From: Cladorhizidae sp. MBARI D1340-BT2
Lineage: Eukaryota > Porifera > Demospongiae > Poecilosclerida > Cladorhizidae
NCBI GenBank assembly: GCA_028752905.1
Contig: JAQNBH010000067.1
Coordinates: 186,001 to 250,000 of the forward strand
Direction: 5' to 3'
Length of the DNA stretch: 64,000 nt
The notes below the pieces were generated by a model. The model was not told where the DNA came from. It made no database searches and saw only the letters and a program-made list of their open reading frames with translations. A program made the position numbers and the translations under genes. Positions 37,631-50,040 of this stretch are shown here, in pieces; position 1 is the stretch's first letter; every line of letters starts with the position of its first letter.

Positions 37631-40600
37631 AGCTTCTAGTCATTATTCCTGATGAAGGCTAGAGCATTTAGTCATTATTCCTTAGCATCTAGTCATTATT
37701 CCTTGATGAAAGCTAGAGCATCTAGTCATTATTCCTGATGAAGGCTAGAGCATCTAGTCATTATTCCTGATGAAGGCTAGAGCATCTAGTCATAATTCCT
37801 GATGAAGCATAGAGCATCTAGTCATTATCCTGATTTATGCCACATCATCTAGTCATTATTCCTGATGAAGGCTAGAACACCTAGTCATTATTCCTGATGA
37901 AGGCTAGAGCACCTAGTCATTATTCCTGATGAAGGCTAGAGCATCTAGTCATTATTCCTGATGAAGGCTAGAGCATCTAGTCATTATTCCTGATGAAGGC
38001 TAGAGCATCTAGTCATTATTGCTGATGAAGGCTAGAACATCTAGTCATTATTCCTGATTACTAGAGCATCTAGTCATTATTCCTGATAGTCATTATTCCT
38101 AATGAAGGCTGGAGCATCTATTCATTATTCCTGATGAAAGTCAGAGCATCTAGTCATTATTCATTGATGAAGGCTAGAGCATCTAGTCATTATTCCTGAT
38201 GAAGGTCAGAGCATCTAGTCATTATTCCTGATGAAGGCTAGAGCATCTAGTCATTATTCCTGATGAAGACTAGAGCATCTAGTCATTATTCCTGATGAAG
38301 GCTAGAGCAACTAGTCATTATTCCTGATGAAGGCTAGAGCATCTAGTCATTATTCCTGATGAAGATATAGCACCTACACATTATTCCTGATGAAGGCTGG
38401 AGCATCTAGTCAATATTCCTGATGATGGCTAGAGGATCTAGTCATTAGTCCTGATGAAGGCTAGAGCATCTAGTCATTATTCCTGATGACTAGAGCATCT
38501 AGTAATTATTCCTGAAAGTTATGATTCCTGATAAAGGCTGGAGCATCTAGTCATTATTCTTATGAAGGCTAGAGCATTTAGTCATTATTCCTGATGAAGG
38601 CTAGAGCATCTAGTCATTATTCCTTGATGAAGGCTAGAGAATCTAGTCATTATTCATTGATGAAGGCTAGAGCACCTAGTCATTATTCCTTATGAAGGTC
38701 AGAGCATCTAGTCATTATTCCTGATGATGGCTAGAGCATCTAGTCATTAGTCCTGATGAAGGCTAGATTATCTAGTCATTATTCCTGATGACTAGAGCAC
38801 CTAGTCATTATTCCTGATAATTATTATTCCTGATGAAGGCTGGAGCTTCTAGTCATTATTCATGATGAAGGCTAGAGCACCTAGTCATTATTCCTGATGA
38901 AGGTCAGAGCATCTAGTCATTATTCCTGATGAAGGTCAGAGCATCTAGTCATTATTCCTGATGATGGCTAGAGCATCTAGTCATTATTCCTGATGAAGGC
39001 TAGAACATCTAGTCATTATTCCTGATGACTAGAGCATCTAGTCATTATTCCTGATAGTTATTATTCCTGGGAGCTTCTAGTCATTATTCCTGATGAAGGC
39101 TAGAGCATTTAGTCATTATTCCTTAGCATCTAGTCATTATTCCTTGATGAAAGCTAGAGCATCTAGTTATTATTCCTTGATGAAGGCTAGAGCATCTAGT
39201 CATTATTCCTGATGAAGGTCAGAGCATCTAGTCATTATTCCTGATGAAGGCTAGAGCACCTAGTCATTATTTATGATGAAGGCTGGATCATATAGTCAAT
39301 ATTCCTGATGAAGGCTAGAGCATCTAGTCATTATTCCTAATGAAGGCTAGAGCATCTAGTCATTATTCCTGATGAAGGCTAGAGCATCTAGTTATTATTC
39401 CTGATGAATGCTAGAACATCTAGTCATTATGATTACTAGAGCATCTAGTCATTATTCCTGATAGTCATTATTCCTAATGAAGGCTGGAGCATCTATTCAT
39501 TATTCCTGATGAAAGTCAGAGCATCTAGTTATTATTCATTGATGAAGACTAGAGCATCTAGTCATTATTCCTGATGAAGGTCTGAGCATCTAGACATTAT
39601 TCCTGATGAAGGCTAGAGCATCTAGTCATTATTCCTGATGAAGGCTAGAGCATCTAGTCATTATTCCTGATAGTTATTATTCCTGGGAGCTTCTAGTCAT
39701 TATTCCTGATGAAGGCTAGAGCATTTAGTCATTATTCCTTAGCATCTAGTCATTATTCCTTGATGAAAGCTAGAGCATCTAGTCATTATTCCTGATGAAG
39801 GCTAGAGCATCTAGTCATTATTCCTGATGAAGGCTAGAGCATCTAGTCATAATTCCTGATGAAGCATAGAGCATCTAGTCATTATCCTGATTTATGCCAC
39901 ATCATCTAGTCATTATTCCTGATGAAGGCTAGAACACCTAGTCATTATTCCTGATGAAGGCTAGAGCATCTAGTCATTATTCCTGATGAAGGCTAGAGCA
40001 TCTAGTCATTATTCCTGATGAAGGCTAGAGCATCTAGTCATTATTCCTGATGAAGGCTAGAGCATCTAATCATTATTCCTGATGAAGGCTAGAGCATCTA
40101 GTCATTATTGCTGATGAAGGCTAGAACATCTAGTCATTATTCCTGATTACTAGAGCATCTAGTCATTATTCCTGATAGTCATTATTCCTAATGAAGGCTG
40201 GAGCATCTATTCATTATTCCTGATGAAAGTCAGAGCATCTAGTCATTATTCATTGATGAAGGCTAGAGCATCTAGTCATTATTCCTGATGAAGGTCAGAG
40301 CATCTAGTCATTATTCCTGATGAAGGCTAGAGCATCTAGTCATTATTCCTGATGAAGGCTAGAGCATCTAGTCATTATTCCTGATGAAGACTAGAGCATC
40401 TAGTCATTATTCCTGATGAAGGCTAGAGCAACTAGTCATTATTCTTGATGAAGGCTAGAGCAACTAGTCATTATTCCTGATGAAGATATAGCACCTACTC
40501 ATTATTCCTGATGAAGGCTTGAGCATCTAGTCAATATTCCTGATGATGGCTAGAGGATCTAGTCATTAGTCCTGATGAAGGCTAGAGCATCTAGTCATTA

Positions 40601-41833
40601 TTCCTGATGACTAGAGCATCTAGTCATTATTCCTGAAAGTTATGATTCCTGATAAAGGCTGGAGCATCTAGTCATTATTCTTATGAAGGCTAGAGCATTT
40701 AGTCATTATTCCTGATGAAGGCTAGAGCACCTAGTCATTATTCCTTATGAAGGTCAGAGCATCTAGTCATTATTCCTGATGATGGCTAGAGCATCTAGTC
40801 ATTAGTCCTGATGAAGGCTAGAGCATCTAGTCTTTATTCCTGATGACTAGAGCATATAGTCATTATTCCTGATAGTTATTATTCCTGGGAGCTTCTAGTC
40901 ATTATTCCTGATGAAGGCTAGAGCATTTAGTCATTATTCCTTAGCATCTGGTCATTATTCCTTGATGAAAGCTAGAGCATCTAGTTATTATTCCTTGATG
41001 AAGGCTAGAGCATCTAGTCATTATTCCTGATGAAGGTCAGAGCATCTAGTCATTATTCCTGATGAAGGCTAGACCACCTAGTCATTATTTATGATGAAGG
41101 CTGGAGCATATAGTCAATATTCCTGATGAAGGCTAGAGCATCTAGTCATTATTCCTGATGAAGGCTAGAGCATCTAGTCATTATTCCTGATGAAGGCTAG
41201 AGCATCTAGTTATTATTCCTGATGAAGGCTAGAACATCTAGTCATTATTCCTGATTACTAGAGCATCTAGTCATTATTCCTGATAGTCATTATTCCTAAT
41301 GAAGGCTGGAGCATCTATTCATTATTCCTGATGAAAGTCAGTGCATCTAGTCATTATTCATAGATGAAGGCTAGAGCATCTAGTCATTATTCCTGATGAA
41401 GGTCAGAGCATCTAGTCATTATTCCTGATGAAGGCTAGAGCATCTAGTCATTATTCCTGATGAAGGCTAGAGCATCTAGTCATTATTCCTGATGAAGACT
41501 AGAGCATCTAGTCATTATTCCTGATGAAGGCTAGAGCAACTAGTCATTATTCCTGATGAAGGCTAGAGCATCTAGTCATTATTCCTGATGAAGATATAGC
41601 ACCTACTCATTATTCCTGATGAAGGCTGGAGCATCTAGTCAATATTCCTGATGATGGCTAGAGGATCTAGTCATTAGTCCTGATGAAGGCTAGAGCATCT
41701 AGTCATTATTCCTGTTGACTAGAGCATCTAGTCATTTTTCCTGAAAGTTATGATTCCTGATAAAGGCTGGAGCATCTAGTCATTATTCTTATGAAGGCTA
41801 GAGCATTTAGTCATTATTCCTGATGAAGTCTAG
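37631..41833. repeat. Right copy of 4.2-kb tandem duplication
   Basis: The left edge is a visible hybrid monomer: GAAGTCTAG (normally followed by AGCATCTAG, as at 41824) is fused to AGCTTCTAG, which elsewhere follows CCTGGG. The same GAAGTCTAG context ends this copy at 41833, so the exchange point is fixed to within a few bases around 37631. The two copies are nearly the same over their length. Confidence 0.92.
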
Positions 41834-41920
41834 AGCATCTAGTCATTATTCCTTGATGAAGGCTAGAGAATCTAGTCATTAATCATTGATGAAGGCTAGA
41901 GCACCTAGTCATTATTCCTT

Positions 41921-44900
41921 ATGAAGGTCAGAGCATCTAGTCATTATTCCTGATGATGGCTAGAGCATCTAGTCATTAGTCCTGATGAAGGCTAGATTAT
42001 CTAGTCATTATTCCTGATGACTAGAGCACCTAGTCATTATTCCTGATAATTATTATTCCTGATGAAGGCTGGAGCTTCTAGTCATTATTCCTGATGAAGG
42101 CTAGAGCATTTAGTCATTATTCATGATGAAGGCTAGAGCACCTAGTCATTATTCCTGATGAAGGTCAGAGCATGTAGTCATTATTCCTGATGATGGCTAG
42201 AGCATCTAGTCATTAGTCCTGATGAAGGCTAGAGCATCTAGTCATTATTCCTGATGACTAGAGCATCTAGTCATTATTCCTGATAGTTATTATTCCTGGG
42301 AGCTTCTAGTCATTATTCCTGATGAAGGCTAGAGCATTTAGTCATTATTCCTTAGCATCTAGTCATTATTCCTTGATGAAAGCTAGAGCATCTAGTCATT
42401 ATTCCTGATGAAGACTAGAGCATCTAGTCATTATTCCTGATGAAGGCTAGAGCAACTAGTCATTATTCTTGATGAAGGCTAGAGCAACTAGTCATTATTC
42501 CTGATGAAGATATAGCACCTACTCATTATTCCTGATGAAGGCTTGAGCATCTAGTCAATATTCCTGATGATGGCTAGAGGATCTAGTCATTAGTCCTGAT
42601 GAAGGCTAGAGCATCTAGTCATTATTCCTGATGACTAGAGCATCTAGTCATTATTCCTGAAAGTTATGATTCCTGATAAAGGCTGGAGCATCTAGTCATT
42701 ATTCTTATGAAGGCTAGAGCATTTAGTCATTATTCCTGATGAAGGCTAGAGCACCTAGTCATTATTCCTTATGAAGGTCAGAGCATCTAGTCATTATTCC
42801 TGATGATGGCTAGAGCATCTAGTCATTAGTCCTGATGAAGGCTAGAGTATCTAGTCTTTATTCCTGATGACTAGAGCATATAGTCATTATTCCTGATAGT
42901 TATTATTCCTGGGAGCTTCTAGTCATTATTCCTGATGAAGGCTAGAGCATTTAGTCATTATTCCTTAGCATCTGGTCATTATTCCTTGATGAAAGCTAGA
43001 GCATCTAGTTATTATTCCTTGATGAAGGCTAGAGCATCTAGTCATTATTCCTGATGAAGGCTAGAGCATCTAGTCATTATTCCTGATGAAGGCTAGAGCA
43101 TCTAGTCATTATTCCTGATGAAGACTAGAGCATCTAGTCATTATTCCTGATGAAGGCTAGAGCAACTAGTCATTATTCCTGATGAAGGCTAGAGCATCTA
43201 GTCATTATTCCTGATGAAGATATAGCACCTACTCATTATTCCTGATGAAGGCTGGAGCATCTAGTCAATATTCCTGATGATGGCTAGAGGATCTAGTCAT
43301 TAGTCCTGATGAAGGCTAGAGCATCTAGTCATTATTCCTGTTGACTAGAGCATCTAGTCATTTTTCCTGAAAGTTATGATTCCTGATAAAGGCTGGAGCA
43401 TCTAGTCATTATTCTTATGAAGGCTAGAGCATTTAGTCATTATTCCTGATGAAGTCTAGAGCATCTAGTCATTATTCCTTGATGAAGGCTAGAGAATCTA
43501 GTCATTAATCATTGATGAAGGCTAGAGCACCTAGTCATTATTCCTTATGAAGGTCAGAGCATCTAGTCATTATTCCTGATGATGGCTAGAGCATCTAGTC
43601 ATTAGTCCTGATGAAGGCTAGATTATCTAGTCATTATTCCTGATGACTAGAGCACCTAGTCATTATTCCTGATAATTATTATTCCTGATGAAGGCTGGAG
43701 CTTCTAGTCATTATTCCTGATGAAGGCTAGAGCATTTAGTCATTATTCATGATGAAGGCTAGAGCACCTAGTCATTATTCCTGATGAAGGTCAGAGCATG
43801 TAGTCATTATTCCTGATGATGGCTAGAGCATCTAGTCATTAGTCCTGATGAAGGCTAGAGCATCTAGTCATTATTCCTGATGACTAGAGCATCTAGTCAT
43901 TATTCCTGATAGTTATTATTCCTGGGAGCTTCTAGTCATTATTCCTGATGAAGGCTAGAGCATTTAGTCATTATTCCTTAGCATCTAGTCATTATTCCTT
44001 GATGAAAGCTAGAGCATCTAGTCATTATTCCTGATGAAGGCTAGAGCATCTAGTCATTTTTCCTGATGAAGGCTAGAGCATCTAGTCATAATTCCTGATG
44101 AAGGCTAGAGCATCTAGTCATTATCCTGATTTAGGCCACATCATCTAGTCATTATTCCTGATGAAGGCTAGAGCACCTAGTCATTATTCCTGTTGAAGGC
44201 TAGAACACCTATTCATTATTCCTGATGAAGGCTAGAGCATCTAGTCATTATTCCTGATGAAGTTTAGAGCATCTAGTCATTATTCCTGATGAAGGCTAGA
44301 GCATCTAGTCATTATTACTGATGAAGGCTAGAGCATCTAGTCATTATTCCTGATGAAGGCTAGAGCATCTAGTCATTATTGCTGATGAAGGCTAGAACAT
44401 CTAGTCATTATTCCTGATTACTAGAGCATCTAGTCATTATTCCTGATAGTCATTATTCCTAATGAAGGCTGGAGTATCTATTCATTATTCCTGATGAAAG
44501 TCGGAGCATCTAGTCATTATTCATTGATGAAGGCTAGAGCATCTAGTCATTATTCCTGATGAAGGTCAGAGCATCTAGTCATTATTCCTGATGAAGGCTA
44601 GAGCATCTAGTTATTATTCCTGATGAAGGCTAGAGCATCTAGTCATTATTCCTGATGAAGACTAGAGCATCTAGTCATTATTCCTGATGAAGGCTAGAGC
44701 AACTAGTCATTATTCCTGATGAAGGCTAGAGCATCTAGTCATTATTCCTCATGAAGATATAGCACCTACTCATTATTCCTGATGAAGGCTGGAGCATCTA
44801 GTCAATATTCCTGATGATGGCTAGAGGATCTAGTCATTAGTCCTGATGAAGGCTAGAGCATCTAGTCATTATTCCTTATGACTAGAGCATCTAGTCATTA

Positions 44901-45320
44901 TTCCTGAAAGTTATGTTTCCTGATAAAGGCTGGAGCATCTAGTCATTATTCTTATGAAGGCTAGAGCATTTAGTCATTATTACTGATGAAGGCTAGAGCA
45001 TCTAGTCATTATTCCTTGATGAAGGCTAGAGAATCTAGTCATTATTCATTGATGAAGGCTAGAGCACCTAGTCATTATTCCTTATGAAGGTCAGAGCATC
45101 TAGTCATTATTCCTGATGATGGCTAGAGCATCTAGTCATTAGTCCTGATGAAGGCTAGATTATCTAGTCATTATTCCTGATGACTAGAGCACCTAGTCAT
45201 TATTCCTGATAATTATTATTCCTGATGAAGGCTGGAGCTTCTAGTCATTATTCCTGATGAAAGCTAGAGCATTTAGTCATTATTCATGATGAAGGCTAGA
45301 GCACCTAGTCATTATTCCTG
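41921..45320. repeat. Left copy of 3,400-bp tandem duplication
   Basis: Every landmark I compared repeats at exactly 3,400 bp with no substitution or indel seen: GCATGTAGTC (42171), the GACTAGAGC and GCAACTAG run (42411-42490), anchor 1 at 42660, 43370 and 44906, GAGTATCTAGTCTTT (42846), CCTGTTGAAGG (44190), GGAGTATC (44471), GTCGGAGC with a rare CpG (44502) and CCTCATGAAG (44749). It includes the shortest HOR in the window, 710 bp between anchors at 42660 and 43370. The sequence left of 41921 differs (CCTTATG against CCTGATG). Confidence 0.95.
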
Positions 45321-48300
45321 ATGAAGGTCAGAGCATCTAGTCATTATTCCTGATGATGGCTAGAGCATCTAGTCATTAGTCCTGATGAAGGCTAGATTAT
45401 CTAGTCATTATTCCTGATGACTAGAGCACCTAGTCATTATTCCTGATAATTATTATTCCTGATGAAGGCTGGAGCTTCTAGTCATTATTCCTGATGAAGG
45501 CTAGAGCATTTAGTCATTATTCATGATGAAGGCTAGAGCACCTAGTCATTATTCCTGATGAAGGTCAGAGCATGTAGTCATTATTCCTGATGATGGCTAG
45601 AGCATCTAGTCATTAGTCCTGATGAAGGCTAGAGCATCTAGTCATTATTCCTGATGACTAGAGCATCTAGTCATTATTCCTGATAGTTATTATTCCTGGG
45701 AGCTTCTAGTCATTATTCCTGATGAAGGCTAGAGCATTTAGTCATTATTCCTTAGCATCTAGTCATTATTCCTTGATGAAAGCTAGAGCATCTAGTCATT
45801 ATTCCTGATGAAGACTAGAGCATCTAGTCATTATTCCTGATGAAGGCTAGAGCAACTAGTCATTATTCTTGATGAAGGCTAGAGCAACTAGTCATTATTC
45901 CTGATGAAGATATAGCACCTACTCATTATTCCTGATGAAGGCTTGAGCATCTAGTCAATATTCCTGATGATGGCTAGAGGATCTAGTCATTAGTCCTGAT
46001 GAAGGCTAGAGCATCTAGTCATTATTCCTGATGACTAGAGCATCTAGTCATTATTCCTGAAAGTTATGATTCCTGATAAAGGCTGGAGCATCTAGTCATT
46101 ATTCTTATGAAGGCTAGAGCATTTAGTCATTATTCCTGATGAAGGCTAGAGCACCTAGTCATTATTCCTTATGAAGGTCAGAGCATCTAGTCATTATTCC
46201 TGATGATGGCTAGAGCATCTAGTCATTAGTCCTGATGAAGGCTAGAGTATCTAGTCTTTATTCCTGATGACTAGAGCATATAGTCATTATTCCTGATAGT
46301 TATTATTCCTGGGAGCTTCTAGTCATTATTCCTGATGAAGGCTAGAGCATTTAGTCATTATTCCTTAGCATCTGGTCATTATTCCTTGATGAAAGCTAGA
46401 GCATCTAGTTATTATTCCTTGATGAAGGCTAGAGCATCTAGTCATTATTCCTGATGAAGGCTAGAGCATCTAGTCATTATTCCTGATGAAGGCTAGAGCA
46501 TCTAGTCATTATTCCTGATGAAGACTAGAGCATCTAGTCATTATTCCTGATGAAGGCTAGAGCAACTAGTCATTATTCCTGATGAAGGCTAGAGCATCTA
46601 GTCATTATTCCTGATGAAGATATAGCACCTACTCATTATTCCTGATGAAGGCTGGAGCATCTAGTCAATATTCCTGATGATGGCTAGAGGATCTAGTCAT
46701 TAGTCCTGATGAAGGCTAGAGCATCTAGTCATTATTCCTGTTGACTAGAGCATCTAGTCATTTTTCCTGAAAGTTATGATTCCTGATAAAGGCTGGAGCA
46801 TCTAGTCATTATTCTTATGAAGGCTAGAGCATTTAGTCATTATTCCTGATGAAGTCTAGAGCATCTAGTCATTATTCCTTGATGAAGGCTAGAGAATCTA
46901 GTCATTAATCATTGATGAAGGCTAGAGCACCTAGTCATTATTCCTTATGAAGGTCAGAGCATCTAGTCATTATTCCTGATGATGGCTAGAGCATCTAGTC
47001 ATTAGTCCTGATGAAGGCTAGATTATCTAGTCATTATTCCTGATGACTAGAGCACCTAGTCATTATTCCTGATAATTATTATTCCTGATGAAGGCTGGAG
47101 CTTCTAGTCATTATTCCTGATGAAGGCTAGAGCATTTAGTCATTATTCATGATGAAGGCTAGAGCACCTAGTCATTATTCCTGATGAAGGTCAGAGCATG
47201 TAGTCATTATTCCTGATGATGGCTAGAGCATCTAGTCATTAGTCCTGATGAAGGCTAGAGCATCTAGTCATTATTCCTGATGACTAGAGCATCTAGTCAT
47301 TATTCCTGATAGTTATTATTCCTGGGAGCTTCTAGTCATTATTCCTGATGAAGGCTAGAGCATTTAGTCATTATTCCTTAGCATCTAGTCATTATTCCTT
47401 GATGAAAGCTAGAGCATCTAGTCATTATTCCTGATGAAGGCTAGAGCATCTAGTCATTTTTCCTGATGAAGGCTAGAGCATCTAGTCATAATTCCTGATG
47501 AAGGCTAGAGCATCTAGTCATTATCCTGATTTAGGCCACATCATCTAGTCATTATTCCTGATGAAGGCTAGAGCACCTAGTCATTATTCCTGTTGAAGGC
47601 TAGAACACCTATTCATTATTCCTGATGAAGGCTAGAGCATCTAGTCATTATTCCTGATGAAGTTTAGAGCATCTAGTCATTATTCCTGATGAAGGCTAGA
47701 GCATCTAGTCATTATTACTGATGAAGGCTAGAGCATCTAGTCATTATTCCTGATGAAGGCTAGAGCATCTAGTCATTATTGCTGATGAAGGCTAGAACAT
47801 CTAGTCATTATTCCTGATTACTAGAGCATCTAGTCATTATTCCTGATAGTCATTATTCCTAATGAAGGCTGGAGTATCTATTCATTATTCCTGATGAAAG
47901 TCGGAGCATCTAGTCATTATTCATTGATGAAGGCTAGAGCATCTAGTCATTATTCCTGATGAAGGTCAGAGCATCTAGTCATTATTCCTGATGAAGGCTA
48001 GAGCATCTAGTTATTATTCCTGATGAAGGCTAGAGCATCTAGTCATTATTCCTGATGAAGACTAGAGCATCTAGTCATTATTCCTGATGAAGGCTAGAGC
48101 AACTAGTCATTATTCCTGATGAAGGCTAGAGCATCTAGTCATTATTCCTCATGAAGATATAGCACCTACTCATTATTCCTGATGAAGGCTGGAGCATCTA
48201 GTCAATATTCCTGATGATGGCTAGAGGATCTAGTCATTAGTCCTGATGAAGGCTAGAGCATCTAGTCATTATTCCTTATGACTAGAGCATCTAGTCATTA

Positions 48301-48720
48301 TTCCTGAAAGTTATGTTTCCTGATAAAGGCTGGAGCATCTAGTCATTATTCTTATGAAGGCTAGAGCATTTAGTCATTATTACTGATGAAGGCTAGAGCA
48401 TCTAGTCATTATTCCTTGATGAAGGCTAGAGAATCTAGTCATTATTCATTGATGAAGGCTAGAGCACCTAGTCATTATTCCTTATGAAGGTCAGAGCATC
48501 TAGTCATTATTCCTGATGATGGCTAGAGCATCTAGTCATTAGTCCTGATGAAGGCTAGATTATCTAGTCATTATTCCTGATGACTAGAGCACCTAGTCAT
48601 TATTCCTGATAATTATTATTCCTGATGAAGGCTGGAGCTTCTAGTCATTATTCCTGATGAAAGCTAGAGCATTTAGTCATTATTCATGATGAAGGCTAGA
48701 GCACCTAGTCATTATTCCTG
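45321..48720. repeat. Right copy of 3,400-bp tandem duplication
   Basis: This copy matches 41921-45320 at every point compared, and the match runs on to about 48796, where GGCTAGAGCATC replaces GGCTAGATTATC. The join lies between 45321 and 45396, within monomers that recur in every HOR. An apparent lack of differences over 3.4 kb means either the youngest event in the window or an artificial duplication made during assembly. Confidence 0.95.
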
Positions 48721-48989
48721 ATGAAGGTCAGAGCATCTAGTCATTATTCCTGATGATGGCTAGAGCATCTAGTCATTAGTCCTGATGAAGGCTAGAGCAT
48801 CTAGTCATTATTCCTGATGACTAGAGCATCTAGTCATTATTCCTGATAGTTATTATTCCTGGGAGCTTCTAGTCATTATTCCTGATGAAGGCTAGAGCAT
48901 TTAGTCATTATTCCTTAGCATCTAGTCATTATTCTTTGATGAAAGCTAGAGCATCTAGTTATTATTCCTTGATGAAGGCTAGAGCATCT

Positions 48990-49390
48990 AGTCATTATTC
49001 CTGTTGAAGGCTAGAGCATCTAGTCATAATTCCTGATGAAGGCGAGAGCATCTAGTCATTATCCTGATTTAGGCCACAGCATCTAGTCATTATTCCTGAT
49101 GAAGGCTAGAGCACCTACTCATTATTCCTGATTAAGGCTGGAGCATCTAGTCAATATTCCTGATGATGGCTAGAGGATCTAGTCATTAGTCCTGATGAAG
49201 GCTAGAGCATCTAGTCATTATTCCTGATGACTAGAGCATCTAGTCATTATTCCAGAAAGTTATTATTCCTGATAAAGGCTGGAGCATCTAGTCATTATTC
49301 TAATGAAGGCTAGAGCATTTAGTCATTATTCATTGATGAAGGCTAGAGCACCTAGTCATTATTTCTGATGAAGGCTAGAGCATCTAGTCA
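48990..49390. repeat. Compressed HOR with condensed anchor region
   Basis: Anchor 2 (49063, with GGCGAGAGC and a rare CpG at 49043) is followed within about 190 bp by a variant anchor 1 (49255, CCAGAAAGTTATTATT), though these are usually 600-750 bp apart. A CACCTACTCATTATT monomer directly after the anchor-2 monomer marks the internal deletion. Near 49320 the order then jumps from ATTTAG to CATTGATG and on to a GATAGTTATT composite. Confidence 0.78.
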
Positions 49391-50040
49391 TTATTCCTGA
49401 TAGTTATTATTCCTGGGAGCTTCTAGTCATTATTCCTGATGAAGGCTAGAGCATTTAGTCATTATTCCTTAGCATCTAGTCATTATTCCTTGATGAAAGC
49501 TAGAGCATCTAGTCATTATTCCTGATGAAGGCTAGAGCATCTAGTCATTATTCCTGATGAAGGCTAGAGCATCTAGTCATAATTCCTGATGAAGGCTAGA
49601 GCATCTAGTCATTATCCTGATTTATGCCACATCATCTAGTCATTATTCCAGATGAAGGCTAGAGCACCTAGTCATTATTCTTGATGAAGGCTAGAACACC
49701 TAGTCATTATTCCTGATGAAGGCTAGAGCATCTAGTCATTATTCCTGATGAAGGCTAGAGCATCTAGTCATTATTACTGATGAAGGCTAGAGCATCTAGT
49801 CATTATTCCTGATGAAGGCTAGAGCATCTAGTCATTATTCCTGATGAAGGCTAGAGCATCTAGTCATTATTGCTGATGAAAGCTAGAACATCTAGTCATT
49901 ATTCCTGATTACTAGAGCATCTAGTCATTATTCCTGATAGTCATTATTCCTAATGAAGGCTGGAGCATCTATTCATTATTCCTGATGAAAGTCAGAGCAT
50001 CTAGTCATTATTCCTGATGAAGGTCAGAGCATCTAGTCAT

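Noticed and set aside
37631..48720. Site-specific element or replication origin behind the recent duplications
   Set aside because: No attachment-like core, terminal inverted repeats or enzyme gene is present; the joins lie in shared monomer sequence, which homologous unequal exchange explains.
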